6,452 bases of DNA, from NCBI GenBank assembly GCA_018399865.1, contig JAGYNL010000118.1:1-6452 (forward strand). Direction: 5' to 3'. Below the pieces are notes generated by a model. That model made no database searches and was not told the origin of the DNA. It was given only the letters and a program-made list of their open reading frames with translations. Origin of the DNA: Candidatus Bipolaricaulota bacterium (GTDB lineage Bacteria > Bipolaricaulota > Bipolaricaulia > UBA7950 > UBA9294). The position numbers and the translations under genes are program-made. Positions 1 through 5,490 of the stretch are shown piece by piece. The stretch's first letter is position 1, and every line of letters starts with the position of its first letter.

Positions 1-3
1 AGA

Positions 4-1281
4 TCAGTGTATTGCTTTGTTAGCCGGAGCTGGCTCTGTCTGATGTGTTGGATAGCGATTGTCTTCGATATGTAAAATTGCTGAATTCAGGAATCCAAAG
101 ACCCCAACAGCGGTACATAATATCCCGGCGATAACAAACCAGACTTGGATGCCCAGCCAATCGCTAACAGGACCAGCCATAGTAAGTCCTAGAGGAGAAG
201 ACAAGGAAGTGAGGCTGCCGAGAAGAGCAAACACCCGCCCCTGCATCTCGGGTGCTACGCAGGACTGCAAGATGGACATGATAGGTCCATCAGTCATTGG
301 AACCATCAGCCCCACAAAGAAAAAGCTTGGGATGGCTGCAAAGAACATGTTAGCTGGAAGAAATCCAGCCACCCCTACGCCTACCCCAACCCCGATGATC
401 CCCATTAACAGGGTGTGTACCTTGTGTCTGAACCCGCCCCACACGCTTAACCCTAATCCCCCCACAAGGATTCCTATGCCGATGGCTGATTCCAGCAAGG
501 CTAATTTGGTAGCATCTAAGCCGAAATGGGAACTCACTAGTAGAGGAATGAGCGAAAAGGCTGGGGTTAAGGCGATCTTGAAGATCAGTGCTCCAATTAT
601 GAGGGTCATTACCCCCGTCCAACCGCGCAGGTATCTGAACCCTTGGCTTAGATCGGTCCATATAGACAGTTTTTTCTCTTCAAGCCCGCGCTGCACGGGT
701 TGAGGAATTGCTATGAACAAAAGGGGTATGATGGCAAACAAAGCTGTTCCCAGATCCACCAGCATTACACCGTGTAGTGGCAAGAGGGAAAGCAAAAGAG
801 CTCCTAAGGGAGAGCCCACAATGATAAGCAATCCTTTTATTGTCTGATTCATTCCCGCTATGCGAGTCAGGTGCTTTCCTGGCACCATAAGGGTGGTTGA
901 GGCGGCCATTGCTGGCCATTGAAATGCATCGCCCAGTGAGCGGGCGAGCATCACTATATAGACATGCCATACCTGCATTGCTCCGCTCCAGAACAAATAG
1001 GCAAGCCATAGAGACACCAAAGCAATGAAGCTGTCCGCTATGAGCATGACAAGGCGCCTGTTCCAGCGATCTACATACGCGCCTGCAAGTGGTCCCAGGA
1101 TAATCTGGGGTATTAAAGCAACAGTTGTTGCGGTAGCGAGCACGGTAGCTGATCCAGTCGTCGTTGTCAGCCACCACACAAGAGCAAATTGAGCTGCGTG
1201 ACTTCCTAGAAGGGATAACTGTTGTCCGGTCCAGATAGTGAAGAATTTGCTTTTCCAGTTGGCATTTAATTTCATTATCAT
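4..1281 (-). CDS. MFS transporter, DHA3 (macrolide-efflux-like) family
   Basis: Inner-membrane secondary transporter, probably a proton-driven drug/multidrug exporter; substrate not predictable. The product is about 425 residues with roughly 12 hydrophobic segments. Seen near the N-terminus is NWKSKFFTIWTGQQLSLLG, the Mef-type opening in which NWK..F..IW.GQ..SL precedes TM1. The loop between TM2 and TM3 carries GAYVDRWNRR, a form of MFS motif A. The second half has PEMQGRVFALLGSLTSLSSP followed by GP.SDWLG, typical of DHA3 members. The C-terminal tail is short and polar. The start is uncertain: in-frame GTG 1308, ATG 1299, ATG 1281 and ATG 1275 all exist. I prefer 1281, because GTGGA lies 6 nt upstream and a candidate promoter at 1320-1347 would leave a leader of about 30 nt; AAGG directly abuts the 1299 ATG. 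The gene is complete, stopping 3 bp from the window edge. It is likely its own transcription unit, with 149 bp to the bactofilin stop. Confidence 0.9.
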   Translation of the reverse strand: MIMKLNANWKSKFFTIWTGQQLSLLGSHAAQFALVWWLTTTTGSATVLATATTVALIPQIILGPLAGAYVDRWNRRLVMLIADSFIALVSLWLAYLFWSGAMQVWHVYIVMLARSLGDAFQWPAMAASTTLMVPGKHLTRIAGMNQTIKGLLIIVGSPLGALLLSLLPLHGVMLVDLGTALFAIIPLLFIAIPQPVQRGLEEKKLSIWTDLSQGFRYLRGWTGVMTLIIGALIFKIALTPAFSLIPLLVSSHFGLDATKLALLESAIGIGILVGGLGLSVWGGFRHKVHTLLMGIIGVGVGVGVAGFLPANMFFAAIPSFFFVGLMVPMTDGPIMSILQSCVAPEMQGRVFALLGSLTSLSSPLGLTMAGPVSDWLGIQVWFVIAGILCTAVGVFGFLNSAILHIEDNRYPTHQTEPAPANKAIH

Positions 1282-1309
1282 CTTGGGTCCACTTATCATC
1301 CTTAACACT

Positions 1310-1323
1310 TACTAGGGTTAGTA
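1310..1323. repeat. Inverted repeat TACTA-GGGT-TAGTA, operator-like
   Basis: A perfect 5-bp inverted repeat with a 4-bp spacer lies across and just downstream of the candidate -10 box of the MFS gene. The placement is that of a repressor operator. The 8-bp core TAGGGTTA recurs in another inverted repeat at 1424-1437. Confidence 0.35.
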
Positions 1324-1347
1324 TTTGTTGAGATTGAAAGGGTTCAA
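1320..1347 (-). promoter_or_regulatory. Possible promoter of the MFS gene
   Basis: Reading leftwards, TTGAAC (1342-1347) and AATACT (1320-1325) are separated by 16 bp, a moderate sigma70 match about 40 bp before the preferred ATG. It is embedded in two short inverted repeats: ATTGAA-N4-TTCAAT over the -35 and TACTA-N4-TAGTA over the -10. Confidence 0.35.
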
Positions 1348-1423
1348 TGATATGGGTGCGGGCTTAGCACGGTGAGAAGGCCTCGTAGTTAACTTGTAGC
1401 TTGAAGGCTTCTTCTGATAGATA

Positions 1424-1437
1424 CTTAACCCTAAGTC
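1424..1437. repeat. Inverted repeat ACTTA-ACCC-TAAGT at the bactofilin stop codon
   Basis: A perfect 5-bp inverted repeat with a 4-bp spacer overlaps the TAG stop of the bactofilin gene (1431-1433). On the opposite strand it reads ACTTAGGGTTAAGT, sharing TAGGGTTA with the repeat at 1310-1323. The stem is too short, and lacks a T-run, to call a terminator. Confidence 0.3.
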
Positions 1438-2171
1438 TTTGTTTGTTTTTTCACCTTAGCGTCGGGATGAATTCTCAGAGACTGGGAGTATTCTACCAAG
1501 CCAATCTGACAGCCGGGACCTATCTCTATCTGCTTGCCTCGCACGATGTCGGCGATGGTATCCTCAATCCGGACTTCATCTCCCTCGATTTGAGCAGTGT
1601 GCAGCTCTGCTGCGCCTCCTCCTGTAAATAGCTTTATCAATCCATCTAGAAGAATTCCTTTTTCCTTCCAGCCGCCGCGGATGACCTCTATGCGCTCGCC
1701 TCCAATCTCACGTACCTCACAATGACCACCTAGCCTGATCTCCACTCTGTCGGCAGAGAGGAGTCCTCCTATTCTGAAACCGCCGGTTGCCTTGAAGATT
1801 TCGGTTTCCACATCGCCCTCGGTGCGAAGATTGCCACTAACCTTTACATAGTCTGAGCTGATGCCTTTGCCAGTTCTAAAACTGCCTGAACACTTGAGCT
1901 CTTTAACTCTTACGTGCCCATCAACTCGGGCACTGCCGCTAACCCTCATCTCTTCTGCGATAACGTCTTGCGAAAAAACAGCACTTCCTGAAGCTGTTAT
2001 ATTGGTTGCCTCTGTCCTGCCTTGAATTTTTCCTGCGCCCGATATCCTTACCGTGTCTGCTTTGAGATCACTGGTTACCTTTCCTGCTCCAGAAATGGTG
2101 ACACTATCATAAGTTCCACCCCCAATGGTCCCTGCCCCCGAGATGCTTGCTGAGTTACGCTTGTCGTTCAT
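1431..2171 (-). CDS. Bactofilin-type polymer-forming protein (YhbE/YhbF-like)
   Basis: A 246-residue, right-handed beta-helix protein expected to polymerise into cytoskeletal filaments or membrane-associated scaffolds. The sequence shows a regular ladder: S-G or similar pairs recur near residues 11, 27, 44, 61, 78, 95, 112 and 129 (SGAG, SGAG, SGAG, SGS, SGS, SGS, SGN, TGG). The step is 17 residues, about one helical rung. From about 145 the ladder becomes irregular and ends in a lysine-rich tail (KVKKQTKT). There is no signal peptide or membrane segment, so it is probably cytoplasmic. The ATG is preceded by AAGGAGG 4 nt upstream (2176-2182) and overlaps the yhbD stop as ATGA, implying translational coupling. 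In Bacillus subtilis, yhbD is followed by two bactofilins (yhbE, yhbF) linked to motility; only one is present here. Family assignment is strong; cellular role is inference. Confidence 0.87.
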   Translation of the reverse strand: MNDKRNSASISGAGTIGGGTYDSVTISGAGKVTSDLKADTVRISGAGKIQGRTEATNITASGSAVFSQDVIAEEMRVSGSARVDGHVRVKELKCSGSFRTGKGISSDYVKVSGNLRTEGDVETEIFKATGGFRIGGLLSADRVEIRLGGHCEVREIGGERIEVIRGGWKEKGILLDGLIKLFTGGGAAELHTAQIEGDEVRIEDTIADIVRGKQIEIGPGCQIGLVEYSQSLRIHPDAKVKKQTKT

Positions 2172-2917
2172 TTGTCCTCCTTGGTCTGCTCCTCTTCTTC
2201 TCTACGTAGTGTTTTGCTTTCTGCATCATCTTTGTTATTGTTCTCCGAAAACACCTTCTCCTTGCCGAGGTCCAGCTTCATCTGCTGAAGTATTACTTGA
2301 AGATCAATTGATTGTGTTATCTCAGTCTCAGGGTCAAAAACAGCATTGGGGGACGCAATGGTTACCATGCTGATCTCCGCGGAAATGCCGGCTGCAGAGA
2401 GACGCTTGCGCAGCAGGTATAACACCAGGCTCTCACGTCCAATCCTGTCTATCAAACCAGCAGCCATGGATTGATCTAAAGTCTTTCTTGCAAGCTCGAT
2501 CTCCTCTTTCCTGGTGCTTGCTGCCAATTGGCGAAGCGCGTATATGCAAAGCGTCTCCTGCAAAGAAAGACTTGGCTGATTCGGGTCCAACTCACAGGCC
2601 TTTATAACCTCATCATCTAACCATCCGAGACTTCGAAGCTTGGAAAGAGCCACCTCCAATTTGTTGTTGACCCGTGTTGTGATTAGATTGGCAAGCTGAT
2701 CAAGCGGATAATCATCTTTCATCTCCACAATCCGCTTGATCCTTGCCGTTATCCTCTCCTCTGGAAAGAAAGTCTCTTGCCCAGTAAACGTTGCCTTACG
2801 TAGAAACCAGCTCTCAGGGATCAATCCTTTGCGTTTCCAACGGTATAACTGCCCATAGGAGATACCTAGTTTCTCCAGCACTTCCTTCTTTGAGATAAGT
2901 CTTTCTTCATCCACCAT
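2168..2917 (-). CDS. yhbD: YhbD-family (DUF4004) MerR-like HTH protein
   Basis: A 249-residue protein whose N-terminus carries a MerR-like helix-turn-helix: ISKKEVLEKLGISYGQLYRW (8-27), then KRKGLIP. This is followed by the family signature FTGQETFFPEERI (44-56). Both resemble B. subtilis YhbD, which also precedes bactofilin genes. The middle (about 60-215) is helical and unrecognised. The tail (about 217-249) is highly charged and probably disordered. The likely role is a DNA-binding regulator or adaptor tied to the bactofilin; DNA binding is inferred from the fold, not known. The ATG at 2917 has AAGGAGG at 2921-2927, only 3 nt away but strong. It is the second gene of a small-protein/yhbD/bactofilin operon and has an internal promoter-like TATAAT at 2932-2937 just upstream. 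It could bind the 17-bp operator-like repeats at 2938-2954 and 3170-3186. Confidence 0.85.
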   Translation of the reverse strand: MVDEERLISKKEVLEKLGISYGQLYRWKRKGLIPESWFLRKATFTGQETFFPEERITARIKRIVEMKDDYPLDQLANLITTRVNNKLEVALSKLRSLGWLDDEVIKACELDPNQPSLSLQETLCIYALRQLAASTRKEEIELARKTLDQSMAAGLIDRIGRESLVLYLLRKRLSAAGISAEISMVTIASPNAVFDPETEITQSIDLQVILQQMKLDLGKEKVFSENNNKDDAESKTLRREEEEQTKEDK

Positions 2918-2931
2918 GAGCCTCCTTCGGT

Positions 2932-2960
2932 ATTATAACAACACACTGTTACGTAGTGCT
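2932..2960 (-). promoter_or_regulatory. Internal promoter-like element before yhbD with operator copy
   Basis: Reading leftwards, a perfect TATAAT (2932-2937) is directly preceded by the 17-mer ACGTAACAGTGTGTTGT (2938-2954). That differs at two positions from the spacer of the operon's main promoter. The -35 position (AGCACT) matches TTGACA poorly. TATAAT lies only 14 bp before the yhbD ATG, so a transcript from here would have almost no leader. It may be a weak promoter or a regulator-binding remnant. It overlaps the stop codon of the small gene. Confidence 0.4.
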
Positions 2961-3128
2961 ACTATAGGTAGGCTGTCTCGTGGCCCTTGTTAATGTTCTT
3001 CGGGGACGTCTCATTTGAGCCTTACGCACGCTGTTGGAATTGAAAAGCTTTGTTTCTTTTGCTTGTTCCAATAGTTCGGCATGGTGTAACTGTGCCAGCC
3101 TTTCTACTTCGAAAGTTGACTGATACAT
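2949..3128 (-). CDS. Small basic protein, first gene of the yhbD-bactofilin operon
   Basis: A 59-codon frame with excellent initiation signals: ATG at 3126-3128, AGGAGG at 3137-3142 with an 8-nt gap, and a near-consensus promoter ending 35 bp upstream of the ATG. The stop TAA is at 2949-2951, 31 bp before the yhbD ATG. I do not recognise the product. The N-terminal half (FEVERLAQLHHAELLEQAKE and onward) looks like one amphipathic helix with Leu/Ala faces. The second half is strongly basic (RKAQMRRPRRTLTRATR) and ends in YSSTT. There is no signal peptide or membrane segment. Short helical proteins with an 'H.AELL..A' pattern are common hypothetical proteins, so this may be a small nucleic-acid- or membrane-surface-binding protein; that is a guess. 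The alternative is a leader peptide or a structured untranslated leader of yhbD. Confidence 0.65.
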   Translation of the reverse strand: MYQSTFEVERLAQLHHAELLEQAKETKLFNSNSVRKAQMRRPRRTLTRATRQPTYSSTT

Positions 3129-3163
3129 TCTTGAAACCTCCTATGTACCATCTGGATGGAGGC

Positions 3164-3192
3164 AGTATAACATAACACTGTTACGTTGTCAA
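3164..3192 (-). promoter_or_regulatory. Main sigma70 promoter of the small protein-yhbD-bactofilin operon
   Basis: Reading leftwards, TTGACA (3187-3192) and TATACT (3164-3169) are separated by exactly 17 bp: a perfect -35 and a 5/6 match to the -10. A transcript would start near 3157 and reach AGGAGG at 3137-3142 and the ATG at 3128. The whole spacer is the near-palindrome listed separately, so the promoter is probably repressible. Confidence 0.8.
3170..3186. promoter_or_regulatory. Operator-like 17-bp near-palindrome in promoter spacer
   Basis: ACATAACA-C-TGTTACGT: two 8-bp arms about a central C with one mismatched pair. It fills the -35/-10 spacer exactly. A related 17-mer is at 2938-2954 and a partial copy (ACTGTTACG) at 3440-3448. 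Binding here would block RNA polymerase, as TetR- or MerR-type repressors do. No TetR-type gene is in the window; the only candidate binder seen is YhbD. Confidence 0.6.
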
Positions 3193-3413
3193 GACCTTCC
3201 TTTTTCTCCGTCTGTACATTCGCCATTGAGACGCAAAAACAGAACTAAAGCCCGGTTGAAAGGCCAATACAACTAAGGGATTATTATTGCTTGTAACATC
3301 AAACAGAACATAGTGACGCTTTGCGATCTACCAACAAGGATGCTTTTGACTTAATCACGGTATAAAACCGCATCTCTGTTCGGCATTATTGCTTCAGGAA
3401 TCATGCTCCTTCC

Positions 3414-3449
3414 TGTTGTATCTAACACATTATACGTATACTGTTACGA
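3414..3449 (+). promoter_or_regulatory. Candidate nitroreductase promoter overlapping a third operator copy
   Basis: TATACT (3437-3442) is a good -10, but the region 17 bp upstream (TGTTGT, 3414-3419) is only a partial -35. A start near 3449 would give a leader of about 20 nt. The box is inside CGTA-N6-TACG (3435-3448), which contains ACTGTTACG, the half-site shared with the two elements of the divergent operon. The rest of 3193-3413 shows no gene and nothing else convincing; a 10-bp direct repeat ATTATTGCTT (3283-3292, 3385-3394) has no evident role. Confidence 0.4.
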
Positions 3450-3469
3450 AACGAACGTTGGGGGAAAAT

Positions 3470-3967
3470 ATGAATCAAGTTTTACAAACAATTAGGCAGC
3501 GAAGGAGCGTCCGAACGTTCATTGGCCAACCGGTTTCAGATGAAATTATCAAACAGATACTTGATGCTGGTCGGTACGCCCCATCGGGACATAATACTCA
3601 GCCCTGGCGGATTGTGGTGGTAAGAAGTGCGGAAAAAAGAGAGCAATTGGCCGAGCTTGCGCCTCAGGATGACATGATCAAGGCTGCTCCGTTAACCCTT
3701 GCTGTGCTGCTGGACCGTACTGCAGGCTATGATGAGCTTAAGGATGCACAAGCGATAGGGGCAATGATAGAGAACATGCTCCTTGCTGTACACTCATTGG
3801 GATTGGCTGCCTGCTGGATGGGAAAAGCGCGCGACAGTCAGATGGAAGAAGTTATCGGTGCTAGAGAGAATGAAGACCTGATGGCCTTGATTCCGGTTGG
3901 CTATGCTGCGAGTAGGCCTGAAGATGTCGATCGGCTCCCGCTTGAAGAAATCGCTCGTTTTATCTAA
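3470..3967 (+). CDS. Nitroreductase-family FMN oxidoreductase
   Basis: A 165-residue cytoplasmic flavoprotein expected to use FMN and NAD(P)H as a homodimer; the natural substrate is unknown. Seen in order: the FMN-phosphate-binding RRSVR (11-15); RYAPSGHNTQPWRIVVV (35-51), the classic APS..N.QPW segment; and a conserved helix GAMIENMLLAVHSLGLAACW (97-116) that contributes to the dimer and flavin site. The C-terminus has IPVGYAA..RP (141-150). It is on the short side for the family (often 170-220), lacking long insertions, but looks intact. I chose ATG 3470 because RRSVR then falls about 10 residues in, as usual, with GGGGGA just upstream. An in-frame ATG at 3389 would add 27 residues with no family match and overlap the promoter. 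The membrane-protein gene follows after 33 bp. Shared ACTGTTACG sites suggest co-regulation with the divergent yhbD operon. Confidence 0.9.
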   Translation: MNQVLQTIRQRRSVRTFIGQPVSDEIIKQILDAGRYAPSGHNTQPWRIVVVRSAEKREQLAELAPQDDMIKAAPLTLAVLLDRTAGYDELKDAQAIGAMIENMLLAVHSLGLAACWMGKARDSQMEEVIGARENEDLMALIPVGYAASRPEDVDRLPLEEIARFI

Positions 3968-4000
3968 ATATGTACATGAAATAAAGGGTGATAGGGCTAG

Positions 4001-4546
4001 ATGATTATTTTCTCTTGGGTTATGCGATTGTTATTACTAGCCATTGTTGTGCCTTTCTTTATTCCGTTTGGGATGTTGTTTGCTTTAGTCGTGGCCTCAC
4101 CCCTTTCACTGGCTTTGTTTCTGTTGATTCTTGCATTTTTTGTGCTTGGAATCGTGTTTAGCGTGGCTCTGGGGGTTATCGGCAGCCTTATTGATTTGGT
4201 AATTGTCCTTGGCTTGATTGGAATTGTCTGGAACTGGCCGCGCGGAGCTCATGGCCGATTTGTGGACAAGCTAGGTATAGCATCCCGTAGGCTGCGAACC
4301 TTCATGCGTCATCAGTTCCGCCAGCTTACAGCGGCTGACCTTGCCCTCTGTGCTGTTGTGATTTTGCTTGCCGTGGTTCTGAGTCTATCTTCTGGCGTGA
4401 TCCATTTCTTGCTGACCGTCGTCATCACGCTTTTAGTGATAGGTATTATATGGAAATGGCCACGTTCTTATCGCCTGTCCTTTACCGCCAAACTGCGGGT
4501 TGCTCTCAGATCTCTTCGCAATGAATTGCGCAGGCTATTTCGGTGA
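4001..4546 (+). CDS. Membrane protein with duplicated W-x-W-P-R module
   Basis: An unrecognised 181-residue integral membrane protein. Hydrophobic segments by eye lie near 5-31, 36-58, 60-77, 113-131 and 133-150. It contains an internal duplication: residues 67-103 and 141-177 align without gaps with about 18 of 37 identities. Each copy has a hydrophobic helix ending GI(V/I)W.WPR (WNWPR 77-81, WKWPR 151-155), eight residues later K-L, then an arginine-rich amphipathic stretch (RRLRTFMR, RSLRNELR). The positive-inside rule puts these basic stretches in the cytoplasm. Similarity continues more weakly upstream, so the repeat unit is about 65-70 residues. ATG 4001 has AGGG 4 nt upstream (3993-3996). 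The gene lies 33 bp behind the nitroreductase, with no promoter seen between, so probably the same mRNA. I assign no function; a membrane-shaping or anchoring role is possible but unsupported. Confidence 0.85.
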   Translation: MIIFSWVMRLLLLAIVVPFFIPFGMLFALVVASPLSLALFLLILAFFVLGIVFSVALGVIGSLIDLVIVLGLIGIVWNWPRGAHGRFVDKLGIASRRLRTFMRHQFRQLTAADLALCAVVILLAVVLSLSSGVIHFLLTVVITLLVIGIIWKWPRSYRLSFTAKLRVALRSLRNELRRLFR

Positions 4547-4632
4547 TGCTGAACTTGCGGTCTCTTACAGCTTGACGAAGAGCAAGACTCATCACTGCAG
4601 CGGTTCACCTAGTACAAAAGCCTGTTTATGTT

Positions 4633-4663
4633 GGTGGCCTTTGTTGATCTCTCTTTAGCCACC
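4633..4663. terminator. Weak hairpin between convergent genes, possible terminator
   Basis: GGTGGC (4633-4638) and GCCACC (4658-4663) form a 6-bp GC-rich stem around a 19-nt loop, roughly midway between the membrane-protein stop and the thyX stop. On the plus strand it is followed by TTCTTGG, only a poor T-run; the minus side has none. The loop is long. I see no better terminator in 4547-4719. Confidence 0.25.
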
Positions 4664-4719
4664 TTCTTGGTAGCAGTTAAGGGATCGTTTCTTTTGAGGT
4701 TGACTTATCTAGTTTCTTG

Positions 4720-5484
4720 CTACAGGGTATGGACAGCAAACTCTGGCTGATATGCCTTGAGTAGATCTTTCATTACTTGCGCTAATTCTCGATGTTCCTT
4801 TTGCGTGTGAGGATCAAGGCGTAGCTTAAAGTAGTTATCCCAGGCTGGCATATCACCCATCATCCACAGCTCGGTATAAAGGCCGGTTCCTAATATAGAC
4901 CTAGCTATCTCTGCACGCACATCTAACTCGCGTAGCAATCTGTAGATCTTGGTTTCCAGCGAGTAAGCAAGGTCAAATAGACTAACGGCAGTTGAACCTA
5001 TTTTCTCTTCTGTTGGAGACCAGAATGATAGTGGCACACAGGTATCGTCGGTGTAGCGCCTGCTTAGCTCTTGGTAGGAAAAGCTTCGATGGCGCATCAA
5101 TTGACGAGCAACGAAGATCGGTACCTTGATTCTGAATGTGGCTATGTTTGTCCGGTGTTCGCGTGATATATCTTCTTGCGATCGACCATCGTTTTTGTCG
5201 GATTTAGCTAGCTCGGGGTCATTACGCAGGCTGTCCTCTATTGTGGGTTTATTTCCACTGCGGATGAACTCGAATGCTGAGGAAGGAAGCCCCCCGCTCT
5301 CAGTTGACAGGCGCTCTACTAGTTTCTTTGCGTTCTTTGGAGGCTTTCCGTAACAGATACTGGCCACAGTTGCTACCGCCTCACTTTCAGATTCCTCGTT
5401 CAAGTTGGCAAGGCTAAAGTCCCAAAGTTGTACGGACCCAGAGCCCCAAATTTCATTTTCGGCTAACATTTTTATGTATTGCAT
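4720..5484 (-). CDS. thyX: Flavin-dependent thymidylate synthase
   Basis: Converts dUMP to dTMP using methylene-tetrahydrofolate as carbon donor, with reduced FAD and NADPH; active as a cytoplasmic homotetramer. The 254-residue product carries the diagnostic ThyX motif RHRSFSYQELSRRY (131-144), i.e. R-H-R-x7-S with S141. Upstream are the FRIKVPIFVARQLMRH helix and a preceding H-R-T-N-I-A-TF strand. The later LRLDPHTQKEHREL (221-234) matches the conserved R....AQ.E..R segment. Where many ThyX proteins have N-A-R-S-L, this one has GDMPAW (210-215), as in a divergent subgroup. The stretch at about 77-108 is polar and probably a loop. ATG 5484 has AGGAG very close (5487-5491, 2 nt); an in-frame ATG at 5469 is less well placed. 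The gene starts 6 bp after dcd stops, so the two are surely one operon for thymidylate supply. Confidence 0.95.
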   Translation of the reverse strand: MQYIKMLAENEIWGSGSVQLWDFSLANLNEESESEAVATVASICYGKPPKNAKKLVERLSTESGGLPSSAFEFIRSGNKPTIEDSLRNDPELAKSDKNDGRSQEDISREHRTNIATFRIKVPIFVARQLMRHRSFSYQELSRRYTDDTCVPLSFWSPTEEKIGSTAVSLFDLAYSLETKIYRLLRELDVRAEIARSILGTGLYTELWMMGDMPAWDNYFKLRLDPHTQKEHRELAQVMKDLLKAYQPEFAVHTL

Positions 5485-5490
5485 TTCTCC

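Noticed and set aside
59..703. A 214-codon plus-strand frame opposite the MFS gene
   Set aside because: It is the antisense shadow of the transporter; proline- and serine-rich low-quality sequence, no family resemblance, no ribosome site.
1370..1416. AGAAGGCCT/AGGCTTCT imperfect hairpin after the bactofilin gene as a terminator
   Set aside because: The stem needs a bulge, the loop is long and no T-run follows on the minus strand.
3351..3366. TTGACT and TATAAA near 3347-3366 as a nitroreductase promoter
   Set aside because: The two boxes are only 9 bp apart, far too close for a sigma70 promoter.
3389..3469. A 27-residue N-terminal extension of the nitroreductase from an upstream ATG
   Set aside because: It would run through the candidate promoter and operator copy, has no family match, and the ATG at 3470 places RRSVR at the normal distance.
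5349..5356. Another CGTAACAG copy of the operator half-site
   Set aside because: It lies inside thyX codons with no promoter nearby, so it is taken as a chance match.
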